From positions 3,596,001 to 3,660,000 of the forward strand of contig NZ_CP026730.1 of NCBI RefSeq assembly GCF_003369795.1: 64,000 nucleotides of DNA, written 5' to 3'. Origin of the DNA: Streptomyces sp. CB09001. GTDB lineage: Bacteria; Actinomycetota; Actinomycetes; Streptomycetales; Streptomycetaceae. Within the stretch, counting starts at the first letter, position 1; every line of letters starts with the position of its first letter. The translations under genes and the position numbers were made by a program. Below the pieces are notes generated by a model. The model did not search any database, was not told the DNA's origin, and saw nothing but the letters and a program-made list of their open reading frames with translations. Shown here one piece after another: positions 46,964 to 56,173 of the stretch.

Positions 46964-49900
46964 CCATCGATCCACGTCTTCTGCGGTACGCCCGCGCCAC
47001 GCGGTTCTTCCTGGCGGCGGTGGTCGTCCTGGGCACCGTCGGGGCCGGACTGCTCGTCGCCCAGGCCATGCTCGTCGCCGAGGTGGTGGTCGGCGCCTTC
47101 CAGCACGGCACGACGGCCGCCGGACTCCGCACCCCGCTGCTGCTGTTGGTGGCCGTCGCCTGCGGCCGGGCGCTGGTCGGCTGGCTCACCGAACTGGCCG
47201 CGCACCGGGCCAGCGCGGCGGTCAAGTCGGAGCTGCGGGGCCGACTGCTGGAACGGGCCACCGCGCTCGGCCCCGGCTGGCTGGGCGGACAGCGGACCGG
47301 CTCCCTGGTCGCCCTCGCCACCAGGGGAGTCGACGCCCTCGACGACTACTTCTCGCGCTACCTTCCGCAACTGGGCCTCGCGGTGGTCGTGCCCGTGGCG
47401 GTGCTGGCCCGCATCGTCACCGAGGACTGGGTGTCGGCGGCCATCGTCGTCGGCACCCTCCCCCTCATCCCGGTCTTCATGATGCTGATCGGCTGGGCCA
47501 CCCAGTCCCGGATGGACCGCCAGTGGCGGCTGCTGTCGCGGCTGTCGGGACACTTCCTGGACGTGGTCGCGGGGCTGCCCACGCTGAAGGTCTTCGGCCG
47601 GGCCAAGGCGCAGGCCGAGTCGATCAAACGCATCACCGGCGAGTACCGCCAGGCGACCATGCGCACCCTGCGGATCGCCTTCCTGTCGTCCTTCGCGCTG
47701 GAACTGCTGGCCACGCTGTCCGTCGCCCTCGTCGCCGTCACCATCGGTATGCGCCTGGTCCACGGGGACATGGCCCTGTACGACGGCCTGGTCGTGCTGG
47801 TCCTCGCACCCGAGGCCTATCTGCCGTTGCGGCAGGTGGGGGCGCAGTACCACGCGGCGGCCGAGGGTCTCGCCGCCGCCGAGGACATCTTCTCGGTGCT
47901 GGAGCGTCCGGTACCGGCGTCGGGAACCGGCCCGGTTCCGGCGGACAATGCGCTGCGCTTCGAGGGCGTGACGGTCCGCTATCCCGGACGTGCCGCGGCG
48001 GCCGTCACGGACGTGGACTTCACCGTCGAGCCCGGGGAGACGGTCGCACTCGTCGGTCCCAGCGGGGCGGGCAAGTCGACGCTCCTGAACGCCCTGCTCG
48101 GCTTCGTGTCCCCGGCCGGGGGGCGGGTCCGGGTAGGGGGAGCCGACCTCGCCTCGCTCGATGTCGCGCAGTGGCACACCCGCGTCGCCTGGGTGCCGCA
48201 GCACCCGTACCTGTACGCCGGCACCATCGCGGAGAACGTACGGCTGGCCCGGCCCGACGCCGACGACACCGCCCTGCGCCGGGCCCTGCGGGACGCGGGC
48301 GCCCTGGAATTCGTGGACGCGCTGCCCGAGCGCACGGCGACCGTCCTCGGGGAGGACGGAACCGGTCTGTCCGCGGGACAGCTGCAGCGGCTGGCGCTGG
48401 CCCGGGCGTTTCTCGCGGACCGGCCGGTGCTGCTGCTCGACGAGCCGACGGCGGCCCTGGACGGTGCCACCGAGGCGGAGGTCGTGGACGCGGTCCGCAG
48501 GCTGGCACAGGGGCGGACGGTCCTGCTGGTGGTGCACCGTCCGGCGCTGCTGGAGGTCGCCGACCGGGTGGTGCGGCTGGACGTGCCGGCGAGCGACGCC
48601 GGGGCCGAGGACACCAGCGGGCCGCCGGTCGCTGCGCAGGTCAGCCCGCGCGCCGCCGCTCCGGACTCCTTCGACGAGCCGCGCTCCGCGTCCGCCGGGC
48701 CCGCTGAGCCCGCCGCGATGGTGCGGGGAGGCGTGCTGCCCCGGGTCCGCGCCATGTCGGGCGCCCGGCGCGGGCGGCTCGGCCTGGCGCTGCTGCTCAG
48801 CAGCCTGGCACTCGGCAGCGCCGTCGGCCTGATGGCGACCTCGGGGTACCTCATCTCGCGGGCCTCCGAGCAGCCGCCGGTGCTGTACCTCATGGTGGCC
48901 GTGACGGCGACGCGGGCCTTCGGCATCGGGCGGGCCGTGTTCCGCTACGCGGAGCGGCTGGTGTCGCACGACGCCGTGCTGCGGATGCTGGCCGACACGC
49001 GGGTCGCCGTGTACCGGAGGCTGGAGCGGCTGGCCCCGGCGGGGCTGCGCCACAGCCGCCGGGGCGACCTGCTGTCCCGGCTCGTCACCGACGTCGACGC
49101 CTTGCAGGACTACTGGCTGCGCTGGCTGCTGCCCGCCGGAAGCGCGCTGGTCGTCTCCGCCGCCTCGGTCGGGTTCACGGCCTGGCTGCTGCCGGAGGCG
49201 GGCGTCGTGCTCGCGGTCGGCCTGCTCGCGGCCGGTGTCGGTGTTCCGCTCCTCACCGCGGCCGTGGCACGGCGCGCGGAGCGCCGGCTTGCCCCCGCGA
49301 GGGGCGTGCTCGCCAACCGGGTGACGGACCTGCTCACCGGTACCGCCGAGCTGACCGTCACCGGCGCCCTGCCCGGTCGTGCCGCCGAGGCGCGGCGGGC
49401 CGACGGCGCCCTCACCCGGATCGCCTCGCGTGCCGCCACGGCCACCGCGCTGGGCGACGGGCTCACCGCGCTGGTCTCCGGCCTGACCGTCGCGGGCGCC
49501 GCCCTCGTCGGGATCCAGGCGGTCGCCGACGGCCGGCTCGCCGGCGTGGCCATGGCCGTCGTCGTCCTGACCCCGCTGGCCGCCTTCGAGGCCGTCCTCG
49601 GACTGCCGCTCGCCGTGCAGTACCGCCAGCGTGTGCACAGGAGCGCCGAGCGCGTCTACGAGGTGCTCGACGCCCCGGAGCCGGTGCGCGAGCCGGAGAG
49701 GCCCGGGCAGGCGCCCGCCTCGCCGTTCCCGGTGGTCCTCGAAGGGCTGGCCGCGCGTCACCCCGGGCAGGACAGGGACGCGCTGGCGGGGCTGGACCTG
49801 ACCCTGGAGAAGGGGCGCCGCGTCGCCGTGGTCGGTCCGTCCGGGTCCGGCAAGACGACCCTCGCCCAGGTGCTGCTGCGCTTCCTCGACTCGGCGGCGG

Positions 49901-50475
49901 GCTCCTACACGCTGGCCGGTGTCGACGCCTACGCCCTGGCCGGCGACGACGTACGGCGCCTCGTCGGGCTGTGCGCCCAGGACGCGCACCTCTTCGACAG
50001 CTCGGTGCGCGAGAACCTGCTGCTGGCCAGGAAGGACGCCACCGAGGCCGAGCTGCGCGACGCGCTGGCGCGGGCCCGGCTGCTGGAGTGGGCCGACAGT
50101 GTGCCCGACGGTCTGGACACGCTGGTCGGCGAGCACGGGGCCCGGTTGTCCGGCGGTCAGCGCCAGCGGCTCGCCCTGGCCCGGGCGCTGCTCGCCGACT
50201 TCCCCGTCCTCGTGCTCGACGAGCCCGCCGAGCACCTCGACCTGCCGACCGCCGACGCGCTCACCGCCGATCTGCTGGCCGCCACCGAGGGCCGTACGAG
50301 CCTGCTGATCACACACCGGCTCGCGGGGCTGCGGGCCGTGGACGAGGTAATCGTCCTGGACCGCGGTCGGGTCGTGCAGCGTGGTACGTACGAGGAACTG
50401 GCGGCCGTTCCGGGGCCGCTGCGGGAGATGGCCGGACGGGAGGCTGCCGCGGAACTGCTGGTGGGAGCGGTGTGA
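46957..50475 (+). CDS. cydCD: Fused CydD-CydC ABC exporter
   Basis: 1172 residues from the GTG at 46957 (GGAAGG ten bases upstream); the frame is also open from a TTG at 46909 with no ribosome site. The first half has membrane helices, Walker A GPSGAGKSTLLNALLG and signature LSAGQLQRLALARAF; the second half repeats this with GPSGSGKTTLAQVLL and LSGGQRQRLALARALL. CydC and CydD are separate in E. coli, where they export cysteine/glutathione needed for cytochrome bd; in actinobacteria they are fused. Third gene of the cyd operon. Confidence 0.95.
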   Translation: MKPIDPRLLRYARATRFFLAAVVVLGTVGAGLLVAQAMLVAEVVVGAFQHGTTAAGLRTPLLLLVAVACGRALVGWLTELAAHRASAAVKSELRGRLLERATALGPGWLGGQRTGSLVALATRGVDALDDYFSRYLPQLGLAVVVPVAVLARIVTEDWVSAAIVVGTLPLIPVFMMLIGWATQSRMDRQWRLLSRLSGHFLDVVAGLPTLKVFGRAKAQAESIKRITGEYRQATMRTLRIAFLSSFALELLATLSVALVAVTIGMRLVHGDMALYDGLVVLVLAPEAYLPLRQVGAQYHAAAEGLAAAEDIFSVLERPVPASGTGPVPADNALRFEGVTVRYPGRAAAAVTDVDFTVEPGETVALVGPSGAGKSTLLNALLGFVSPAGGRVRVGGADLASLDVAQWHTRVAWVPQHPYLYAGTIAENVRLARPDADDTALRRALRDAGALEFVDALPERTATVLGEDGTGLSAGQLQRLALARAFLADRPVLLLDEPTAALDGATEAEVVDAVRRLAQGRTVLLVVHRPALLEVADRVVRLDVPASDAGAEDTSGPPVAAQVSPRAAAPDSFDEPRSASAGPAEPAAMVRGGVLPRVRAMSGARRGRLGLALLLSSLALGSAVGLMATSGYLISRASEQPPVLYLMVAVTATRAFGIGRAVFRYAERLVSHDAVLRMLADTRVAVYRRLERLAPAGLRHSRRGDLLSRLVTDVDALQDYWLRWLLPAGSALVVSAASVGFTAWLLPEAGVVLAVGLLAAGVGVPLLTAAVARRAERRLAPARGVLANRVTDLLTGTAELTVTGALPGRAAEARRADGALTRIASRAATATALGDGLTALVSGLTVAGAALVGIQAVADGRLAGVAMAVVVLTPLAAFEAVLGLPLAVQYRQRVHRSAERVYEVLDAPEPVREPERPGQAPASPFPVVLEGLAARHPGQDRDALAGLDLTLEKGRRVAVVGPSGSGKTTLAQVLLRFLDSAAGSYTLAGVDAYALAGDDVRRLVGLCAQDAHLFDSSVRENLLLARKDATEAELRDALARARLLEWADSVPDGLDTLVGEHGARLSGGQRQRLALARALLADFPVLVLDEPAEHLDLPTADALTADLLAATEGRTSLLITHRLAGLRAVDEVIVLDRGRVVQRGTYEELAAVPGPLREMAGREAAAELLVGAV

Positions 50476-50557
50476 CCGGCCGACCCGGCCACGGGTCCGC
50501 GAAAATATGCCGCAATACGACTTTCGTGAACAAAAAGGTCTCATTAGGCTCGGGGTC

Positions 50558-52240
50558 ATGCCTCAGGCGCCGCCTCCCGGTTCCCCGCCGCCCCGTGCGG
50601 GAGCCTCGGCCGAACTACTGGCACGGGTGCCGAAACTGCTGGACGCGATGCGGTCCGTCGGCAGCGGACTGGAGCTGCACTCCACCCTGCACCGGATCTG
50701 CGAGACGGCCGCCGACCTGGCGCACGCCCGCTACGCGGCCATCGGCGTCGCCGACGAGGACGGCGACGGCCTCGCCGACTTCGTGCACCACGGCCTCGAC
50801 GAGGCGACGGTCCAGCGCGTCGGCCGCCTCCCGGACGGCCGCAGGGGACTGCTCGGCGCGCTCATCCGCGCCCCCGAGCCGGTCCGGGTGACCGACCTGA
50901 CCCAGGACCCGCGCTCGTGCGGCTTTCCCGAGCACCATCCGCCGATGCGCAGCTTCCTGGGGGTTCCCATCCGGGTGCAGGGCGAGATCTTCGGCAACCT
51001 CTACCTGACCGACAAGCACGGGGGCGAGCCCTTCGACGACCACGACCTCGCCATGGTCCGGGTCCTGGCCACGGAGGCCGGTATCGCCATCGGCAACGCG
51101 CGACTGCACGAGGCCGCCCAGCAGCGGGAGCGGTGGATCGACGGATCGGTCGCCGTCACCACCGCCCTGCTGTCCGGCGGCGACACCGACGACGCCCTGC
51201 AGATCGTCGCCGAGCAGGCCCGCCGCCTCTCCGGGGCGGCCGCCGGGATCGTCCTGCTGCCGGCCGACGGGGGCGGCCTGGAGATCGTGGCCGTCGACGC
51301 ACCGCATCCCACGAACGCCCTTGGCGCGGTCATCCCACCGGAGAACGGCATCGTGGCGGAACTGCTCGCCGGACGCGCCGTGTTCGTGGACGACGCCGCC
51401 ACCGACCCGCGCCTGAACGCCGGACCGGCGCGCTCCTACGGTCCGGTCATGCTGGTGCCACTGTGCCGGGACGGGAAGGTCCTCGGGAGCCTGGTCATGC
51501 CGCGCGCCCGGGGAGAGCGCCCGTTCACCCGGACGGAGCGAGCGCTCGGCGACCAGTTCGCCTCGCAGGCCGCGCTGGCGCTCATGATGGCCGAGGCCCA
51601 GCGTGACCGGGAGCGGCTCGCCGTGTACGAGGACCGGGACCGGATCGCCCGGGACCTGCACGATCTCGTCATCCAGCGGCTGTTCGCGACGGGGATGATG
51701 CTGGAGAGCGCCCAGCGCAGGTCGGCCGTGCCCGAGGTGCGCGACGGGGTCGGTGGAGCCGTCGACGAACTCGACGTCACCATCCAGGAGATCCGCTCGG
51801 CGATCTTCGCGCTCCAGCAGCCCGCCGAGGTGCCCACGGGACTGCGCACCCGTGTACTGCGCGAGATCAGCATGGCCGCCGCCCCGCTGGGCTTCACGCC
51901 CTCGCACCGCTTCCTCGGCCCGGTCGACACCGCCGTCGGCGACCTGACCGGCAAGAACCTCATCGCCGCGCTGCGCGAAACCCTGTCCAACGCCTTCCGG
52001 CACGCCCACGCCGGCCGGATCGAGGTGGTCGTGGACGCGACGGTGACTCTGCCGGACGGCCGGCCGGGCGTCCGGCTGACCGTCGCGGACGACGGTGTCG
52101 GCGTTCCCGAGGGCGGTCGGCGCAGCGGCCTGCACAACCTGGAGCGCCGCGCCGAGACCGTGGGCGGCGCCAGTCGGCTCGGGCCGGGCATCGGGGCGGA
52201 CGGGGGTGGCACGACGGTGCTGTGGGAGGCGCCGTACTGA
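50558..52240 (+). CDS. GAF-GAF sensor histidine kinase, DevS/DosS-like
   Basis: 560 residues. Two GAF domains (about 35-190 and 205-355) precede HisKA_3 dimerisation and a HATPase domain. The phospho-acceptor is the His in DRIARDLHDLVIQRLF; ATP-binding boxes are NLIAALRETLSNAFRHAHA, DDGVGVPEGG and GLHNLERRAETVGG. EHHPPMRSFLGVPIRVQGEIFGNLYLTDK around H126-H127 resembles the heme-binding GAF of mycobacterial DevS/DosS. No response regulator is adjacent. It lies directly after cydCD, which suggests oxygen or redox sensing by inference. The ATG at 50558 is the chosen start; 50507 is possible. Confidence 0.9.
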   Translation: MPQAPPPGSPPPRAGASAELLARVPKLLDAMRSVGSGLELHSTLHRICETAADLAHARYAAIGVADEDGDGLADFVHHGLDEATVQRVGRLPDGRRGLLGALIRAPEPVRVTDLTQDPRSCGFPEHHPPMRSFLGVPIRVQGEIFGNLYLTDKHGGEPFDDHDLAMVRVLATEAGIAIGNARLHEAAQQRERWIDGSVAVTTALLSGGDTDDALQIVAEQARRLSGAAAGIVLLPADGGGLEIVAVDAPHPTNALGAVIPPENGIVAELLAGRAVFVDDAATDPRLNAGPARSYGPVMLVPLCRDGKVLGSLVMPRARGERPFTRTERALGDQFASQAALALMMAEAQRDRERLAVYEDRDRIARDLHDLVIQRLFATGMMLESAQRRSAVPEVRDGVGGAVDELDVTIQEIRSAIFALQQPAEVPTGLRTRVLREISMAAAPLGFTPSHRFLGPVDTAVGDLTGKNLIAALRETLSNAFRHAHAGRIEVVVDATVTLPDGRPGVRLTVADDGVGVPEGGRRSGLHNLERRAETVGGASRLGPGIGADGGGTTVLWEAPY

Positions 52241-52364
52241 GCGCCGCCGACGCCGCGTTACCCCGTGTGCAGCAGCCGCACTGAGCTGTGTGCAGCAACG
52301 GGTCCCCCACTCGTACGACCTGAACGAGACCCCGGGCGCCGAGCAGGTCCACGATCGCTGACAT
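52240..52364 (-). pseudogene. Possible remnant of a peptide deformylase N-terminus
   Basis: On the minus strand, MSAIVDLLGARGLVQVVRVGDPLLHTAQ (positions 52364 down to about 52281) resembles the start of peptide deformylases (VGDPVLH). The similarity stops after some 28 residues. The stretch fills the gap between the kinase and the M23 gene. Weak and based on memory. Confidence 0.25.
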
Positions 52365-53409
52365 GTGCTCATCCCGCCGACGTCCGCTGCTGGTTCCGGT
52401 GCTGCTGTGCGCACTGGCCCTGCTCGCCGCCCGCCCCACCGACGGCATGGACGGGGACGCCGGGCCCGGCACCGGCCTCGGCCCGCAGGTGGCGCGACTG
52501 TACGAGGACGCGGCGAAGGCCACCCGGCAGTACGAGGACGGGCGGCGAGAGGCCGAGGCGCAACGGTCGAGGGCCCTGGAGTACGAGCGTCGGCTCGACG
52601 GGCAACGGCAGAGGACCGATGCCATGCACGAGGACCTGGGGCGTATCGCCCGTGCCCAGTACCGCGACGGCGGGCTTCCGCTCACCGCGCGGATGCTCCT
52701 CGCCGACGACCCCGAGGAGCTGATGCGCGGTCAGCGGGCCGTCTCCCGAGCGAATCTGGCCGTCGACCGGGCCATCGGGCAGAACCTGCGGGCCGAGGCC
52801 CGGCTCGCCGCCGAGGAGGCCAAGGCGCGGGCGGCCTGGCAGGCGCTGGACAAGCGCAACGCCGACCTGGCGAAGCTGAAGAAGGAGATCGAGAGCAAGC
52901 TGGAGGCGGTCCGGTCACGGCTGGAGGGGCAGGCGGACTCCTCCGTCGCGGCCGGCGCGTGCCCCGGAGCGGTCCGCCTCGACCAGCCGGACATGCCCTC
53001 GGGCCAGGCCTGGGTGGCCCCGGTCGAGGCCTACGAGCTGTCGGCGTCCTTCGGCAGCGGCGGATCGCGGTGGGCGCACCGGCACACCGGCCAGGACTTC
53101 GCGGTGCCGGTCGGGACACCGGTGCGGTCGGTCGGCACGGGCCGGGTCCTGAAGGTGTCCTGCGGCGGGGCCTTCGGCATCCAGGTCGTCATCGAGCACG
53201 CGGGCGGCTACTACACGCAGTACGCGCACCTTGCCGCCGTCGCCGTCGACCAGGGCGACCGGGTCGACGCCGGGCAGTGGATCGGGCAGTCCGGCAGCAC
53301 CGGCAACTCCACCGGTCCCCACCTGCACTTCGAGGTCCGGGTCACCCCGGAGATGGGTTCGGCGCTGGACCCGGTGCCGTGGCTGTCACAGCGCGGGGTG
53401 CCGCTGTGA
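52363..53409 (+). CDS. Secreted M23-family metallopeptidase with coiled coil
   Basis: 348 residues. A short basic signal peptide (about 1-25) leads to an Arg/Glu-rich coiled coil (about 45-190) and a LytM/M23 domain (about 235-340). The zinc ligands are visible as HTGQDFAVPVG and HLHFEV, with GNSTGPHLHFE the conserved active-site loop. It resembles NlpD/EnvC-type proteins that hydrolyse or regulate peptidoglycan cleavage outside the membrane. It starts beside the orphan kinase; no ribosome site is obvious. Confidence 0.88.
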   Translation: MCSSRRRPLLVPVLLCALALLAARPTDGMDGDAGPGTGLGPQVARLYEDAAKATRQYEDGRREAEAQRSRALEYERRLDGQRQRTDAMHEDLGRIARAQYRDGGLPLTARMLLADDPEELMRGQRAVSRANLAVDRAIGQNLRAEARLAAEEAKARAAWQALDKRNADLAKLKKEIESKLEAVRSRLEGQADSSVAAGACPGAVRLDQPDMPSGQAWVAPVEAYELSASFGSGGSRWAHRHTGQDFAVPVGTPVRSVGTGRVLKVSCGGAFGIQVVIEHAGGYYTQYAHLAAVAVDQGDRVDAGQWIGQSGSTGNSTGPHLHFEVRVTPEMGSALDPVPWLSQRGVPL

Positions 53410-53456
53410 CAGCCACGGGTGCGGGGCGGCACCGGGCGGTCCGCCGAGGTGGGAGG

Positions 53457-54326
53457 TCAGGGCAGGTCCGCCAGCATCCGCTCGATCACGACCGCCACCC
53501 CGTCGTCGTTGTTGGCGACCGTCCGCCCCGACGCGGCGGCGATCACGTCCGGGTGGGCGTTGCCCATCGCGTACGACCGTCCCGCCCAGGTGAGCATCTC
53601 GACGTCGTTCGGCATGTCGCCGAAGGCCACGACCTCCTCGTGCGAGATGCCGCGCTCGGCGCAGCACAGGGCGAGCGTGCTGGCCTTGGAGACGTCGGGG
53701 CCGCTGATCTCCAGCAGGGAGCTGGGGCTGGACCGGGTGACGTTGGCGCGGTCGCCGACGGCGAGGCGGGCCAGCGTGAGGAAGCCGTCGGGGTCGAGCT
53801 CCGGATGGAAGGCAAGGATCTTGAGGACGGGCTCGGTGGCGGCGCGCCCACCCGGCGCCAGGATCTCCTCGGCGGGCAGAAGGTCGTCGGGGACCTCCAT
53901 GTGCAGTTTCGGGTACGCCGGCTCCTGGTGGAAGCCGTACGTCTGCTCGACCGCGAACACCGTGCCGGGCGCCGCCTCCCGCAGCAGCCGTACGGCGTCC
54001 AGCGCGTTCTCCTGGGGCAGCTCGCGGACCTTCACGAACCTGTGTTTGCCGGGGCCGCCGTGCAGGTCGACCACGGCGGCACCGTTTCCGCAGATGGCGA
54101 GGCCATGCCCGTGGACGTGGGCGCTGACCACGTCCATCCAGCGGGCGGGGCGTCCGGTGACGAAGAAGACCTCGAGGCCCGCCTTCTCCGCGGCGGCCAG
54201 CGCGGCGACCGTACGCGGGGAGACCGACTTGTCGTCGCGCAGCAGGGTGCCGTCGAGGTCGGTGGCGATGAGTCGCGGGCGGGTGGCGGCGGCCGGGGGC
54301 TCGGGCTGTCGGGTCGCTGAGGTCAC
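53457..54326 (-). CDS. HAD-superfamily (Cof-type) phosphatase
   Basis: 289 residues from a GTG at 54326; an ATG at 54344 would add six residues. HAD motif I is LIATDLDGTLLRDD and motif IV is EEVVAFGDMPNDVEMLTWAG, with the Cof C2-type cap between. It dephosphorylates small sugar phosphates or similar metabolites; substrate unknown. It lies convergent with the M23 gene, with 47 bp between the stops. Confidence 0.88.
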   Translation of the reverse strand: MTSATRQPEPPAAATRPRLIATDLDGTLLRDDKSVSPRTVAALAAAEKAGLEVFFVTGRPARWMDVVSAHVHGHGLAICGNGAAVVDLHGGPGKHRFVKVRELPQENALDAVRLLREAAPGTVFAVEQTYGFHQEPAYPKLHMEVPDDLLPAEEILAPGGRAATEPVLKILAFHPELDPDGFLTLARLAVGDRANVTRSSPSSLLEISGPDVSKASTLALCCAERGISHEEVVAFGDMPNDVEMLTWAGRSYAMGNAHPDVIAAASGRTVANNDDGVAVVIERMLADLP

Positions 54327-54393
54327 CCGGTCATTGTCACGCATATGCGTGCACGCCCGTGCGCGGGTCCGCACATATGTGAGCTACGGCTCT

Positions 54394-54494
54394 CCTGCCC
54401 GGCCTGCCCGGCCTGCCCGGCCTGCCCGGCCTGCCCGGCCTGCCCGGCCTGCCCGGTCGCTCCCGGCCTGCCCGGCCTGCCCGGTCGCTCCCGG
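54394..54494. repeat. 9-bp minisatellite CCTGCCCGG
   Basis: Seven exact tandem copies at 54394-54456, then TCGCTCCCGG, two more exact copies at 54467-54484, and TCGCTCCCGG again. It lies between the LLM gene stop and the HAD start, outside both. On the minus strand the unit reads Gly-Gln-Ala in one frame but no gene uses it. Confidence 0.95.
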
Positions 54495-54555
54495 CTTCCA
54501 GTCGCTCCTGGCTCCGAGTCGCTCCCGGCTCCCCACCCCGCTCGATTCCGTGCCC

Positions 54556-55452
54556 TCATTCCTTCAGCTGGGCCAGTGCCTCCATCGCGATCCGCTCGAA
54601 GACCTTCTCGTCGGCGGCGAAGTCCGAGTCGGGGATCGGCCAGTGGACGGCCAGCTCGGTGAAGCCCAGGTCGCGGTGGCGTCCGGCGAAGTCCACGAAC
54701 GCGTCCACGGACTCCAGCGGGCGGCTGCGCTCCGGAGTGAAGCCGGTGAGGAGGACCCGCTCCAGCTCGCCCGCCTCGCGGCCGATCGCGGCACAGGCGT
54801 CGGCCAGCCGGTCGCCCTGCTGCCGCAGCGCCCGGTCCGACTGCTGGGGGGTGCCGTTCTCGAACAGCTTCGGGTCGCCGGTGGTCACCCATGCCTGGCC
54901 GTGACGGGCGGCGAGCGCCAGACCCCGCGGGCCGGTCGCGGCCACCGCGAAGGGCAGCCGGGGCCGCTGTACACACCCCGGGATGTTGCGGGCCTCGTGT
55001 GCCGAGTAGAAGTCGCCCTCGTACGACACGGCGTCCTCGGTCAGCAGCCGGTCGAGCAACGGCAGGAACTCGCCGAACCGGTCCGCCCGCTCGCGCGGCG
55101 TCCACGGCTCCTGGCCCAGCGCCGTGGCGTCGAAGCCGGTGCCGCCCGCTCCTATGCCGAGGGTGATCCGGCCGCCGGAGATGTCGTCGAGGGAGATCAG
55201 TTCCTTGGCGAGCGTCACCGGGTGCCGGAAGTTCGGCGAGGTGACGAGGGTGCCGATGCGGATGCTTTCCGTAGCCGCAGCCGCTGCGGTGAGAGTCGGC
55301 ACAGCGCCGAACCACGACTGATCTCGAAAGCTCCGCCAGGACAGGTGGTCGTAGGTGTACGCGGTGTGGAAGCCGAGCTCCTCGGCCCGGCGCCAGACCT
55401 TCCGGCCCTCGGCCCAGCGGTGGATGGGCAGGATGACAGTGCTCAGACGCAT
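54556..55452 (-). CDS. LLM-class F420/FMN-dependent oxidoreductase
   Basis: 298 residues. The luciferase-like barrel is shown by MRLSTVILPIHRWAEG, FHTAYTYDHLSWRS, IRIGTLVTSPNFRHPVTLAKELISLDDISGGRITLGIGAGG and RPRLPFAVAATGPRGLALAARHG. In actinobacteria such proteins often use coenzyme F420. Substrate unknown. The 3' flank carries the 9-bp minisatellite. Confidence 0.9.
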   Translation of the reverse strand: MRLSTVILPIHRWAEGRKVWRRAEELGFHTAYTYDHLSWRSFRDQSWFGAVPTLTAAAAATESIRIGTLVTSPNFRHPVTLAKELISLDDISGGRITLGIGAGGTGFDATALGQEPWTPRERADRFGEFLPLLDRLLTEDAVSYEGDFYSAHEARNIPGCVQRPRLPFAVAATGPRGLALAARHGQAWVTTGDPKLFENGTPQQSDRALRQQGDRLADACAAIGREAGELERVLLTGFTPERSRPLESVDAFVDFAGRHRDLGFTELAVHWPIPDSDFAADEKVFERIAMEALAQLKE

Positions 55453-55651
55453 GCCGTGACCTTAATCCCTGTGGGCGGGCGGCTCGTGGCGGTCGGCCGA
55501 GCCGACGGACGTCGCGCACGAGGTCGCGTCGTACGACCTTGACCTGTGGTGGTGACGCCGCTTCGAGGCCTGTGACCCAGGTCTCAGTGCAGTCGTGCAG
55601 CAGATGAGGCGGTGTTCACGTCGAGGAGGGGTGACAGGAAGGGAGGAGCGT

Positions 55652-56173
55652 ATGGAGACGGACTTCCAGGCTTTCGTCGCCGCGAGGTCGACCGCGCTGT
55701 TCCGGGGAGCCTTCGTCCTGACGGGCAACCGTGAGGCAGCGGAGGATCTGGTCCAGGAGACCCTGGAGCGGGCCTGCCGCAAATGGCGCACCATCGCAGG
55801 GAAGGACGCTCCGGACCTCTATGTGCGGCGGATCATGGTGAACCTGGCCAACGACCGCTGGCGCAGGTTCCGCCGTCTGGGCATGACCTCCGATCCGGAG
55901 AGCGACGACAAGGCCGCTGCGGGAGACGAGTTCGGCCAGGTGGACAACCGGGACCAGTTGGTGCGCGCCCTGCAACAACTGCCCATGCGGATGCGCACGG
56001 TCGTGGTGCTGCGGTACTTCCACGACCTCTCCGACACCGAGATCGCAGCCGACATGGGCATATCGCCCAGCACGGTGCGCTCCCAGCTGGCTCGTGGGAT
56101 CGAGAAACTCAGAAGTCAGATCCCCGTGCTCTCCGCCCCTTCGCCACGGCAGCACACGGAAGGAATCCGATGA
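55652..56173 (+). CDS. SigE-family (ECF) RNA polymerase sigma factor
   Basis: 173 residues from the ATG preceded by GGGAGGAG. Region 2 (FVAARSTALFRGAFVLTGNREAAEDLVQETLERACRKWRTI) and region 4 (LPMRMRTVVVLRYFHDLSDTEIAADMGISPSTVRSQLARGIEKLR) are clear. It belongs to the SigE-like group common in streptomycetes. Its stop overlaps the start of the next gene by four bases, which couples translation and points to that gene as its partner. Target promoters unknown. Confidence 0.92.
   Translation: METDFQAFVAARSTALFRGAFVLTGNREAAEDLVQETLERACRKWRTIAGKDAPDLYVRRIMVNLANDRWRRFRRLGMTSDPESDDKAAAGDEFGQVDNRDQLVRALQQLPMRMRTVVVLRYFHDLSDTEIAADMGISPSTVRSQLARGIEKLRSQIPVLSAPSPRQHTEGIR

Noticed and set aside
46897-50559. 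A 1220-residue minus-strand open frame across cydCD
   Set aside because: It is antisense to an obvious ABC transporter, has Gln/Gly/Arg-rich composition and no family motif. Long antisense frames are expected in high-GC Streptomyces.
54394-54494. Possible CRISPR array
   Set aside because: The unit is 9 bp with no spacers; it is a minisatellite.
54323-55519. Minus-strand frame with collagen-like GQA repeats at its end
   Set aside because: It is the wrong frame of the LLM gene, and the repeats come from the 9-bp minisatellite.
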